From JACCXG01 sp963750935 (GTDB lineage Bacteria; Acidobacteriota; Vicinamibacteria; Vicinamibacterales; 2-12-FULL-66-21): 64,000 nt of DNA. The stretch covers positions 558,001-622,000 of the forward strand of contig CAVVSR010000013.1 of the NCBI GenBank assembly GCA_963750935.1, read 5' to 3'. Below, piece after piece: positions 55,281 to 64,000 of the stretch. The position numbers and the translations under genes were made by a program. The notes below the pieces were generated by a model, which saw only the letters and a program-made list of their open reading frames with translations, was not told the origin of the DNA and made no database searches. Each line of letters starts with the position of its first letter. The first letter of the stretch is position 1.

Positions 55281-56277
55281 TCTTCGTCCTCCCCCGAATC
55301 TCCCTCGCCAGCCGCGCCAGCGCGAGCATGATGCGCTCGAACTCGCGGGCGTACTCGTCGGCCGGCATGAAGGCCTTCTTGATCTGCAGCTCCTCGACTT
55401 CGGCGGTGAGCGAGGCGCGGCGCTGCAGCAGGTCGACGAGCACTTCGTCGGTCGGCTGGGCGTCCGGCGCGGGCACGTCCAGATAGGTGCGGCTCGCCAG
55501 CGAGCCGTCCTCTCCCTGTGCCGCGGCTTCGCGGCCGATGCCGTCGCCGTTGTCGTCGAGCAGTGCCCGCTCGGTGGCGAGCTGTCCACGCTGCTGATAG
55601 TGCCGGCGCACGCCGCCGGCCGCCGCGGCGAAGGCCTCCCAGATCGACACGCGCCCGTTCTTGTCGATGTCGGCGGCCTCGTCGCGGAGCGCACCGATGA
55701 AGTACTCGGGGAAGACGGTGTCGAAGCGCTGCGCGACCGAGTCGGTGGCGCTGATCACGATGCGCCGCGGGCCGGCGAAGCGTTCGATGAACGGGAAGCT
55801 CGACGAGAACGTGTTGATCACCACGACGCGGCCGGGCAGATCGCGAAAGAGTCCGGCCCAGGCGATCGAATCCAGATCGGGGCCGACGAGATTGAACTTG
55901 GCGTCGACCCCGTCGAAGGTGCCGTGGCCGACCAGCACGACGAACAGCAGATCGGTGGCGGTCATCTGCCGGCGGATCGCGCCGAGCACGCGGCGGACGT
56001 TGGCGGCGGTCGCGGCGGTCTCGGTCGCTGGCGTGTCGGTGAGCACGGTGACGCGCGCCGGGTCGAACTTCATCCCCTCGATCAGCGCCTGCGACAGCGC
56101 CTCGGTCCACTTCGCGTACTGCTGCACGTACTCGGCCCCGCCAGACGCGCCAGCGACGATCAGCGCGTAACGCTCGTTCGCCTGCGCGACGATCGGCACC
56201 GACAGTAACAGGGTCAATGCGCCCGCGAGCAGCCGCACGCATCCGACGCCTCGCGGGTCGCGGATCGACGACGTCAT
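55276..56277 (-). CDS. Caspase-like (C14/C13-type) periplasmic protein without catalytic Cys
   Basis: 333 aa from ATG 56277; signal peptide ending VPIVAQA. NERYALIVAGASGG, LLFVVLVGHGTFDGVDAKFNLVGPDL gives the HG dyad position; the strand where Cys is expected reads VVVINTFSSSFPFIERF, so Cys is replaced by a Ser-rich loop. Then IVISATDSVAQRFDTVFPEYFIGAL and EF-like DIDKNGRVSIWEAF and DDNGDGIG (possible Ca sites). Overlaps the vWA gene stop by 4 bp; last gene of the DUF58/BatA operon. Confidence 0.7.
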   Translation of the reverse strand: MTSSIRDPRGVGCVRLLAGALTLLLSVPIVAQANERYALIVAGASGGAEYVQQYAKWTEALSQALIEGMKFDPARVTVLTDTPATETAATAANVRRVLGAIRRQMTATDLLFVVLVGHGTFDGVDAKFNLVGPDLDSIAWAGLFRDLPGRVVVINTFSSSFPFIERFAGPRRIVISATDSVAQRFDTVFPEYFIGALRDEAADIDKNGRVSIWEAFAAAAGGVRRHYQQRGQLATERALLDDNGDGIGREAAAQGEDGSLASRTYLDVPAPDAQPTDEVLVDLLQRRASLTAEVEELQIKKAFMPADEYAREFERIMLALARLAREIRGRTKT

Positions 56278-58488
56278 CGAAGCCCCCAGCGCCGGCGCAG
56301 CAGCCACTCAGTCCCGAGCAGCGCGAGGATCGCAGCGAACGACCAGCCGTTGTGCCAGAGATCGCGCTGCACCAGCAGGGCGGCGGCGGGGACGGCGGCG
56401 CTGAGATCGTTGACGAGCGCGCCCACCTCGCCGCGCTCGACGACCCGCCCGCCGGAGCTGAGGGCCAGGCGCTGCAACACCCGCACGTTGAGGCGCGGGT
56501 CGGACATCTCCGAATCGGCGCCGCCAACCAGCATCGACGCCGACGCCGTCACGGCCGGGTGGCCCGGCCGTCGGACCTCGGCGGTGGCGCGGTAGACGCC
56601 GGGCTCCCCGGCATGGAAACGCGCGACATGGGCGCTGTCCGTGGCGGCGCCGTCGCTGGCCGCGGCGAGCGACTCGACCCGGCCGTCCGGCCTGGTGATG
56701 CGCACGTCGACGGTGGCGTCACGCACCGGTTCGAAGGCCTCGGTGCGCACGAGCACACGGAGCGGCGCCACGTCGCCGGGCGCCACGCCGGCGGGCAGCG
56801 CGATCGCCACGGGATCGGTGGCCGGCAGCGCGAGCCACCGCACCGCCTGGCGCCAGAACGTGTCGTAGGAGCGATCGTCGGCGGGCAGCAGCATCCGCCA
56901 CCGCCATGCGGCCTCGCCGGTGAAGACCATCGATCGGCCATCGCCGTAGCGCTGCACCGCGATCAGCGCGCGCGGCGAGCCGCCGGGACCGCTGGTGACG
57001 GCCAGCACGGTGGCGCCGGGCCGCGGACCGCCCAGTGGCGCCGTCGAGGCGAGCGACGGTACCGCGTCCCAGCGCTTGCGCGTTTCCTCGAGACCGGACG
57101 TGAGCTGCATGATCGGATGCGCTTCGCCGGCCGCCGTCAACACCACCCGGTTCATCCCGCGCGGCGGCGTCTCGCGCCGCCGGCATCACGCCGCGGCCGC
57201 GCTCGCCGAGGTCGAGCGGCAGCAGTTCTTCGAGCGGCGTATCGCGCAGGCCCTGGCGCAGGAACGACTGCGCGCCGAGGACGAGCAACCCGCCGCCGCG
57301 GCGCCCGACGAAGTTGCGAGTCGCGTCGAGCTGCGCCGCCGACAGGGCCGCCCCCTCCATGTTGGCGAGCACGATCGCGTCATAGGCGAAGAGCTGCTCC
57401 GCCGTCGCGGGATATCCGCTGACGAGCGCCGCGCTGCGCCGGCCAGACGCCTGGATATAGAACGTGTCGCTGCCCTGCTCGTTCTTGCCCTTGCGAACGA
57501 CCGAGTCGACCTCGAGCCCGGTGTCGCCGCTCCAGGCGCGGCGCAGGAAACTGTGCTCGAACCCGGGAGCCCCCTGCACCAGCAGGACGCGACGCGGGCG
57601 TGCCGGCGGCTGCACCAGCACGCTGCGCGCGTTGTTCTCGGGCACGAGCTCGCCGGCGGACGCGGGGATCTCGATCGTGTACAGCGTCGCCGCGCCCTTG
57701 CCGGGCGCGACGGTGAACACGGCGCTGATCGGGACGCGGTCGGCGGCGGGCGCCAGCCGGCGGACTTCGAGGGGACGGCCGTTCTCGAGCAGCCGGATCT
57801 CGATCGGCTCGCGGCCGTAGCCGTGGCTGACCGCGGTGACGGCGAGATCGACGCGCGAGTCGTCCAGCACGGCGTCGGCCGCGGTGACGCTGAGCACTTC
57901 CCGGTCCCTGCCGATCGACGGTGCCCCGATGCCGACGGCGAACACCGGCGGGAATCCGCTGGCGTCGTCCGCCGCGGCCGTCGAGGTGTCACCGCCGTCC
58001 GACAGCACCACGACCCCGGCGACGGCGCGGCCGCGATACCGTTCGCGGACGGCGCGCAGCGCCGCGCCGAGCTCGCTCCGCCGGGCCGTGGCCGTCAGGG
58101 AGTCGGCGGTCGCCGGCGCCAGCTCCTCGCCAAACGACAGCACGTCGGTCTGGAAACGCGCGGACAGCGCCGGCCCGAGCTCGGTCTTCAGCAGCTCACG
58201 GGCGCGATCGATCCGGCGCGCGCCGTCCGCATCCTCGATCGCCATGCTGCGCGACGTATCCACGAGGATGGGCACGACCGCATCCGACGCGCCGTCCGGC
58301 GCCGCGCTGAACACCGGGCGCATGACGAGCACGAGCAAGAGGATGAACGTGACGAGGCGGAGCGCGCTCAGCGCGTAACGCCGCGGCGGCGTGAGCGGCG
58401 CGCGGCTGTATGCGTACCAGGCGAGGACGGCAGCGGCCACCAGCGCGCCGAGCAATGCCCACCAGGGCAGGGGATTCGCCAGCGTCAC
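56274..58488 (-). CDS. vWA-domain membrane protein with glutamine amidotransferase-like fold (frameshifted)
   Basis: About 737 aa. Two N-terminal TM helices, vWA domain with MIDAS start PILVDTSRSMAIED and VVVLSDGGDTS, then a ThuA/GATase-like region (VLLVQGAPGFEHSFLRRAW, LANMEGAALSAAQLDATRNFVGRRGGGLLVLG), VFTGEAAWRWRML, and a C-terminal TM. One base change at about 57170 (GVMPA/RETPPRGMNRVV) splits it. It overlaps the DUF4175 gene by 4 bp. Confidence 0.82.
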
Positions 58489-61400
58489 TGCTTTACTTTG
58501 GCCAGTGATTCGAAATATCGGGCCACCGACTGCCGATATGCGTCGGGCACGCGCTCACTGCCGCCGGCGCTGAGCCGATCGGCGTTCAGCTTGCCGGCCA
58601 GCTTCGCCGCGACCGACGCCTCGTAGCGTTCGAGCCGCCCGTCGATGTCCTGCCGCAGCTTCTCCCAGCCGCTGAAATCCTGCTTGAACGATTCGTTGCC
58701 GGGCGACGAGCGGCTGTACTCGTGCCGCTCCGGCGTCGATCCGCCGAGGCCGTTCTGCGACTGCGGCGATCCAAGCCGGCCGAGCGCCTCGCGCGATCGC
58801 TCCAGCTCGCGGGCGTACTCCTCACGCGCGCGCTCCAGGCGCTGCTGTGCGGAGCCGTCACCGCCGCCCGCCTGCGATCCGGTCTGTCCACTCCGTCCAG
58901 GCGACGGCGTGCCCGACCGGCCTGGCTGTTGTCCGGCGCGTGCGTTCTGCTCCGCCTCGCGTACCTGCTGCGCGAGACGGTCCAGGCGTTCGCGCATGCC
59001 GCGCGTGCGATCGAGCTCGTCGGTCAGCCGGCGCGCATCGGCATTGCCACCCAGGGTGTCGACGACCGAGTCGAGCGCGCGCGACAACTGCTGCTCGACT
59101 TGCGCCTGCGAGGCCGACTGGCCCTGCGGCTGTCCGGGTGACGGCTTCGTGCCCGCGCCGGCGGTGGCGCCGGCACGCTGGCGAATCTGGCCCGCGGTTG
59201 CGCGCATCCGCTCGCTGACCTTCTCCCCCTGCAGGCGCTGTGCGGCATCGCGGAACGGGGCGCCGGCCGCGCCTGGTGTGTCGCGCTCCAGTTGCTTCGC
59301 GCCGCGCTGAAGATCGTCGACGCGATCGGCGAGCCGATCCTTCTCGCCGGCCAGACGCCGCAGCGCGTCGGCATTGGCCTGCTGCCCTTCCTTCTCGAGC
59401 CTCGCGCTCTCGGCCGCGATGCGCCGCTGCGCCTCGGCCACCTGGCGGGCCTCGAGCTGCAATTCACCCGCGGCGCGCTGACGCGCATCGGTCGACCCGC
59501 TGCGAAGCTGCCGCTCGGACTGCCGCAGCGCTTCCGCGGCACGCTCGGCGCTGGCGGCCGCCCCCTGCGCGTTCTGGCGCTGCATCTCGCTCGCGGCGTT
59601 GCGCATCTGCTCGGTCGCGCGCCGCATGTCGCCCGACGCCTGACCGTTCGATCCTCCCGGCGAGGGCGTGGCGTTCTGACGCTCGCTGCTGCCCGTACCG
59701 GGCTTGGCGCCGGGGCTGCTCCCGCGGCTGGCCTGCAGCTGCTTCTCGAGCTGCTCGGCCTGCTCCCGAAGCTCCTGCTGCTCGCGGGTCAGTCGATCGA
59801 GCTGCCGCCTGGCCTCCTCGGCCGACAGCTGGCCGTTGGCCAGCTCCCGCTGGCGACGCGCGAGCTCTTCCTGCCGTCGCGCCAGATCGCGAATGCGATC
59901 GAGCGCGTCATTGGCATCCTCGCGCTCCGGCCTGTCCGACGACTGCGGCGGCGTTTCGTAGTTGGTGCGCTGCTGGCGCTGCAGCTCGCGGTCGAACAGC
60001 GCCGACAAGTCGCGATCGGTACGGCTGGTCCCGCCCTGGCCGGCGGCGTTCGCCGACTGCTGCATTACCTGCCGGCGGCGGACTTCCGCCTGCGCCTGGA
60101 GGAGCCCCTGCAGGGCCGCCATCTCGTGCGGAATCGCGTCCGCCGTGCTCGCGCGCTCGAGTTGCTCGACGGCGCGGCCCATCGCCGCCACTGCCGCGCC
60201 GATCGGATCACCGCCCCTGCCGCGCCCGCCCTGCGGCGGCGCCGGCACGATCTGCTGCGGCATGATGCCGGGGCCGCCGCGACGGCCGCCCCTCACCATC
60301 TGCTCGACGCGCGTCTTCAGTTCCGCCTGCGCCTGGCCGACCGCTTTCATGTCAACGGCCGATCGCCCCGCGCCCGAGCGCCGCTCCAGGTTCCAGGTCG
60401 CGTTGATGATCTCCTTCTGCGCGGCGATCAGCCCGTCGATCTGCGTGCCGGCTGCGCCGCCACCCATGGCCTGGCTCTGCGCCGCGACGAACTCTTCGTT
60501 GAACGGCTTGACCTCGAGGAAGAAGATGTCGCTGCGCGTTTCGCTCGACTGCTTGCCGCGCGCCACGTCCCGCGCCCGCGCGTAGTAGGTGATGACGTCC
60601 CCTGGCTGGACCGCCAGTTCCTCCGCGGCGAGCAGGTGCGAGCCGACCTTCGCCACGTCGGTGCCGTTGACGCGCGTGAACGGCACCGTCCGCGGCGCCT
60701 TGCCCGCGACGGCATAGACCAGATCGAACTGCGCGACGCCGTGGTCATCGTCCGCCCGCGCCTCGATGGCCACTTCCTCGAGCGGCGTGATCCCCTGATC
60801 GGCGGCCGGCCTGACGATGCGGACGTCGGGCGGGCGATCGTCCATCAGCCGGATGAAGTACTCGACGTCGCCATCGGACCGCAGGCCGTCCACGTCCGTC
60901 AGCCTGACGCGGTAGGCGTTGTCCTGCCGGAGGACGAGATCCGCCGACGCGGTGCGATCCGCGGCCGTCGCGAGCGCGACCGGCCGGCCGTCGGCCAGCG
61001 AGAGCTCGCCAGACCGCAGCGGCTTGTCGGTGTGGATGCGCAGCCGCACCCGCGTGCCCGCGGGGCCGTAGATGTCGCCACTGTCCTCTTCCTCGCGCAC
61101 CGCCTGCGACGTGAATGCGGGGTACTCGTAGCGCAGATCGATCCGCGTCACGCGCGCCGGAAACAGCGCCGTGACGGCGTACGCGCGCGAGGATGTCGCG
61201 CCGGCCGCCACGCGATATTGAAAACTGCGATCGACGGACTCGAATCGATAGCCGAATCCGCCCTCGGGCGTCGCCACCATCGGCACCGATCGCTGCTGGC
61301 CGTCAGCCGAGACGACCAGGGAGGGGACGACGCCGAGCAGGCGCGCCCCGCGGCCCTGCAGCGTCGCGACAATCTCGAGAGGGCGGCCGGCAGCGACGCG

Positions 61401-62000
61401 CGCGTCGCCGGTGATGACGGAGATCTGCAACGTGCCCGGGAACAGCGCGACCCACGCGGTTGCGCCCGCACGGAGCACATAGGGGCTCGCCGCGAGCATC
61501 GCCATCGCAAGCACCGCCGCGCCACCCGCAGCCTGGAGTGAGGCGCGACGCAGCGCCGCGGCGGGAATGACGCGGGACGGCTCGACGCCCTGCAGCATCG
61601 ACACCGCGTTGGCGACGATCAGGCCCGCGAACGCGGGTGGATGTGTCCCGGGCGCCTCCGCGACCTGCACCGCGCTGACGAGCGCGTCGCACAGGGCCGC
61701 CGAGCCGGCGTCGACACCCACCTGCTCCTCCACGAACCGCGCGACCTGGCAATCGTCGGGCCGGCGCCGCATCTGCAGCGCGACGTATGCGGCAGCGGCC
61801 GCGGCACCCGTCGCCGCCAGCACGCCAAGCGCGACGAGCGTCCCCCCCGCCGGCTGGAGCAGCCAGCCGGCAAGCCCCGCCGCCGCCAGCGGAATCGACG
61901 CGGCGAGGGCCGCACGCGCGACAGTCGTGAGCGCCGCCACGGCGAACCACCGCCGGCGGATGCGTCCGAGCAGCGCTTTGAGCTCGTCATGCCCCGGCAC
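58485..62000 (-). CDS. DUF4175-type large membrane protein with coiled coil
   Basis: 1171 aa, intact. N-terminal TM pair (about residues 20-70) and a further TM near 160-180, periplasmic Ig-like segments (ALFPARVTRIDLRYEYPAFT, YGPAGTRVRLRIHTDKPL), then a long Gln/Arg/Glu-rich coiled coil from ~residue 560 to the end (RQEELARRQRELANGQLSAEEARRQLDRL). In related operons it lies between BatA-like and vWA proteins; role unknown, probably a structural or stress-sensing envelope protein. Confidence 0.85.
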   Translation of the reverse strand: MPGHDELKALLGRIRRRWFAVAALTTVARAALAASIPLAAAGLAGWLLQPAGGTLVALGVLAATGAAAAAAYVALQMRRRPDDCQVARFVEEQVGVDAGSAALCDALVSAVQVAEAPGTHPPAFAGLIVANAVSMLQGVEPSRVIPAAALRRASLQAAGGAAVLAMAMLAASPYVLRAGATAWVALFPGTLQISVITGDARVAAGRPLEIVATLQGRGARLLGVVPSLVVSADGQQRSVPMVATPEGGFGYRFESVDRSFQYRVAAGATSSRAYAVTALFPARVTRIDLRYEYPAFTSQAVREEEDSGDIYGPAGTRVRLRIHTDKPLRSGELSLADGRPVALATAADRTASADLVLRQDNAYRVRLTDVDGLRSDGDVEYFIRLMDDRPPDVRIVRPAADQGITPLEEVAIEARADDDHGVAQFDLVYAVAGKAPRTVPFTRVNGTDVAKVGSHLLAAEELAVQPGDVITYYARARDVARGKQSSETRSDIFFLEVKPFNEEFVAAQSQAMGGGAAGTQIDGLIAAQKEIINATWNLERRSGAGRSAVDMKAVGQAQAELKTRVEQMVRGGRRGGPGIMPQQIVPAPPQGGRGRGGDPIGAAVAAMGRAVEQLERASTADAIPHEMAALQGLLQAQAEVRRRQVMQQSANAAGQGGTSRTDRDLSALFDRELQRQQRTNYETPPQSSDRPEREDANDALDRIRDLARRQEELARRQRELANGQLSAEEARRQLDRLTREQQELREQAEQLEKQLQASRGSSPGAKPGTGSSERQNATPSPGGSNGQASGDMRRATEQMRNAASEMQRQNAQGAAASAERAAEALRQSERQLRSGSTDARQRAAGELQLEARQVAEAQRRIAAESARLEKEGQQANADALRRLAGEKDRLADRVDDLQRGAKQLERDTPGAAGAPFRDAAQRLQGEKVSERMRATAGQIRQRAGATAGAGTKPSPGQPQGQSASQAQVEQQLSRALDSVVDTLGGNADARRLTDELDRTRGMRERLDRLAQQVREAEQNARAGQQPGRSGTPSPGRSGQTGSQAGGGDGSAQQRLERAREEYARELERSREALGRLGSPQSQNGLGGSTPERHEYSRSSPGNESFKQDFSGWEKLRQDIDGRLERYEASVAAKLAGKLNADRLSAGGSERVPDAYRQSVARYFESLAKVKQ

Positions 62001-62060
62001 GGTATGACCTCCCCGGGATGCCGCGGCGTGGCCGCGAGGTGTGCGCCGTCCAGCCCGGTA

Positions 62061-63902
62061 TCATCGCGTTCTCCCCGCCACGGACTCGCCGGCGAGCGCG
62101 ACCAGCATCAGCAGCAGGCCGTAGCGCCAGAGGTTCTGGCGGCCTTCGAGCTGCTGCGCCCGGCGTTCCACCGGCGCCACGAGCTGTCGATCGCTGCGCT
62201 GGACCATCGCCGTGAACTCCTCGGCGCTGATCCTGCTGGCCGACGTTTCACGAGCGTCGACGTTGACGGTGACCTGACGGCCGTCCCCGGGCAGCGTGTA
62301 CGCGCCAGGCTCCGGGCGTGCGCCCCGCGGCGCGTCGGCGATCGCGTAATCGCGTCGTCCCTCGGGGCCGGACGTGATGTGCCGGACGGCCTCCTGGGCG
62401 AACGGAACGAACGCCGGATGCAGCGGAAAGTCGTTCCACCGCCGATCGAAATCGGACGCGAAGACGAGCACCCGGCCTTTGCCCTCGCGGCGTTCGAGCA
62501 GCGCCGGCGATCCGTCGGTGAACCGTGCCGCGACGTCCCACCCCTCGGTGCGCACGTGCCAGGCGCGCGAGAAGCGGACCTGCCCGAGGTTCGCGGCGAG
62601 CGGGCCAAACGCGCGAAAGATCGGATGCCGCAGGTCGGTTGCGGCCAGCACCGCGCCGTCGGCGGCCTGTTCGACGGCGGAAAAGTCCTTCCACTGCATC
62701 ACCGTCGCGAGCACGTCGGGCTCGACGTCGGCGGCGGCGGCGACGAACAGCCCACCGCCCTCGCGCACGAAAGCGATCAGCATGTCGCGCGCACGACGAT
62801 CGAGGTTGCGCGTGGACAGCAGCAGGACCGCCCGGTTTGCCGCCATGTCGGCGGCGGTGATGGCGCCGAGCGATGCCGCGGGCCGCACCCGCAGATCGAA
62901 CGCCGCGTCGCTGTCCGCGGCCTGCAGCGCCCGCGACAGATAGAACCCCGACACCCCGTCGTCCCCGACCACGGCCAGGACGCGATTGCGGCCGGCGGGA
63001 TCGAGCAGCGCGTAGCGGGTGTTGTCGGCGAGATAGCCGCCCGGGTCGTCGATCTCGACGGCAATCAGGCCGCGGTCGGGCGAGCGATAGCGGATCGGGA
63101 CCTCGATCGTGACCCCTCCCGGCGCGAAGAACGGCGCGCTCGCCGCCGGCCGGCCCTCGACCATCACGCGAACCTGCCCGGCCACCGTGGACGACCCGCC
63201 GTTGCGAATCGTCGCGACCACAGCCGCGGGCTCGCGCCGCACCGCGGTGACGCCGGCGTTGGCCGAGGTCACTCCCACGGCACGCGTCTCGATCTCGAGG
63301 TTGGCCGGCAGCGCGACCGGCTCCTCGTCTTCCCAGCCCGCGCGCTGCATATCGCTGACGACGATCACCCGCGCGGGACCGAGCTCCGCGAGCTCGGCGG
63401 CCCGCATCAGCATCGGCGCGTACCGCGTCGCGCCGAAGCTCGGTCGGAGACCGGCGAGTGCGGCGCGCGCCTGCCCCGCGCTGCCCGGCGCCGCCAGGAC
63501 GTCGGCGCGATCGTCGAAGGCCACGACGGCAATCCGGGCGCCACGACCGGCGCCGTCGATGGCCTCGCGGGCCATCTCGAGCGCCCGCTCGAACCGTCCC
63601 GGCACGCCCATGCTGAACGATCGATCGATCGCGACCACCTGCAGCGGCGAATCGGCGGCAGCGCCGGCGACGTACGGCCGCGCGAACGCCGCGGCGAGCA
63701 GGATGAGCGCCGCGACCCGGGCGGCGAGGAGCAGCAGATCGCGCAGCCGGCGGCGGCGCGTCTGCTCGAGTGGCGACCGCCGCAGCAGCCGGACCGCCGT
63801 GAACGGCACCTCGGGCGCCACGTCGCGCCGCAGCAGGTGCAGCACGATCGGAATGGCGATGGCGGCGGCCCCGGCGAGAAACAGCGGATACAGGAAGGAC
63901 AT
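62061..63902 (-). CDS. BatA-like vWA membrane protein
   Basis: 613 aa. BatA N-terminus FLYPLFLAGAAAIAIPIVLHLLRR, second TM LLLLAARVAALILLAAAFARPYV, vWA with MIDAS VVAIDRSFSMGVP, and C-terminal TM LLLMLVALAGES. Middle contains FYLSRALQAADSD and LIAFVREGGGLFVAAAADVEP (GATase-like). Starts 3 bp after the DUF58 stop. Confidence 0.87.
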   Translation of the reverse strand: MSFLYPLFLAGAAAIAIPIVLHLLRRDVAPEVPFTAVRLLRRSPLEQTRRRRLRDLLLLAARVAALILLAAAFARPYVAGAAADSPLQVVAIDRSFSMGVPGRFERALEMAREAIDGAGRGARIAVVAFDDRADVLAAPGSAGQARAALAGLRPSFGATRYAPMLMRAAELAELGPARVIVVSDMQRAGWEDEEPVALPANLEIETRAVGVTSANAGVTAVRREPAAVVATIRNGGSSTVAGQVRVMVEGRPAASAPFFAPGGVTIEVPIRYRSPDRGLIAVEIDDPGGYLADNTRYALLDPAGRNRVLAVVGDDGVSGFYLSRALQAADSDAAFDLRVRPAASLGAITAADMAANRAVLLLSTRNLDRRARDMLIAFVREGGGLFVAAAADVEPDVLATVMQWKDFSAVEQAADGAVLAATDLRHPIFRAFGPLAANLGQVRFSRAWHVRTEGWDVAARFTDGSPALLERREGKGRVLVFASDFDRRWNDFPLHPAFVPFAQEAVRHITSGPEGRRDYAIADAPRGARPEPGAYTLPGDGRQVTVNVDARETSASRISAEEFTAMVQRSDRQLVAPVERRAQQLEGRQNLWRYGLLLMLVALAGESVAGRTR

Positions 63903-63904
63903 GG

Positions 63905-64000
63905 CTACTTCCGCCGCTCCCGGGTCGCCAGGTATGCGAGCAGCGCGAAGTCGAGCGGCTTCGACGAGTCGAGCTGCACGTAATCGATGCCGGCGCCGCG
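63905..64000 (-). CDS. DUF58-domain protein, C-terminal end only
   Basis: 31 codons and a stop: GIDYVQLDSSKPLDFALLAYLATRERRK, the conserved C-terminus of DUF58 proteins (DTSKPLDFAL-type ending). Upstream gene of the BatA-DUF4175-vWA-caspase operon; the rest lies beyond the window, where a MoxR ATPase gene would be expected. Confidence 0.8.
   Translation of the reverse strand, partial: RGAGIDYVQLDSSKPLDFALLAYLATRERRK

Noticed and set aside
61641..63983. 780-aa plus-strand frame
   Set aside because: Antisense of the BatA-like and DUF4175 genes, no domain features.

Overview
The window is about 64 kb of GC-rich bacterial chromosome with no rRNA, tRNA, CRISPR array or classical transposase that I can see. 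The best guess is Acidobacteriota, probably class Vicinamibacteria. The grounds are very large TonB-dependent receptors with an N-terminal carboxypeptidase-regulatory domain, a DUF58/BatA/DUF4175/vWA operon, an ImuA-ImuB-DnaE2 cassette, and four-helix-bundle genes beside short-unit repeats. This is inferred from gene content, not from a marker gene.

Layout. 1-6038 (minus): SOS mutagenesis cassette imuA-imuB-dnaE2. 6148-8792: MFS exporter, NicO-type metal permease, DsbD-alpha-like secreted protein. 8989-13019 (minus): TonB receptor and glycine-zipper lipoprotein. 13453-43597 is a long phosphate and polyphosphate region: phoB-phoR, PiT plus its DUF47 partner, a Pho-box-preceded TonB receptor, a broken porin, pstS-pstC-pstA, an ArsC-like phosphatase, an orphan PhoB-type regulator, sulfotransferase-cysC, ppk1 with an HD-type Ppx/GppA, glgC, two CHAD proteins, SixA, a second HD-type Ppx/GppA, two tandem thymidylate-kinase-like proteins, pstB and phoU. 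43807-50926: yacG, citrate synthase, M28 peptidase, 2-isopropylmalate/homocitrate-synthase-like enzyme, FHA-GAF-PP2C phosphatase, M20 amidohydrolase. 51131-55280: metal-type TonB receptor, rhomboid-like protein, and a four-helix-bundle (23S-intervening-sequence type) gene between inverted repeat arrays. 55276-64000 (minus): DUF58, BatA-like, DUF4175, vWA and caspase-like proteins.

The phosphate genes appear tied together by a direct-repeat motif, two 7-mers of the type TGTAACA/ATTAACG/TTGTCAC spaced by 4 bp. I find it upstream of the 17779 TonB receptor, the porin, the orphan PhoB, the 33169 ORF and glgC, and in the opposite orientation upstream of pstB. This resembles a PHO box.

The most unusual feature is a set of dispersed elements built from 7- to 10-nt tandem units arranged as inverted arms. 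They lie between genes and also inside genes: a 31+31-nt hairpin in frame in dnaE2, and a 238-bp element in imuB whose exact removal restores the reading frame. One unit type, decamers around 54560-55280, encloses a four-helix-bundle gene, which suggests (inference) that this gene family is connected with the repeats.

Many conserved genes carry single-base frameshifts: TonB at ~12020, DUF47 at ~17355, porin, pstS, CHAD-1, sixA, PP2C, M20, vWA. Either the sequence contains indel errors (my first suspicion) or the region is decaying. Claims that rest on a frameshift should be read with that in mind.
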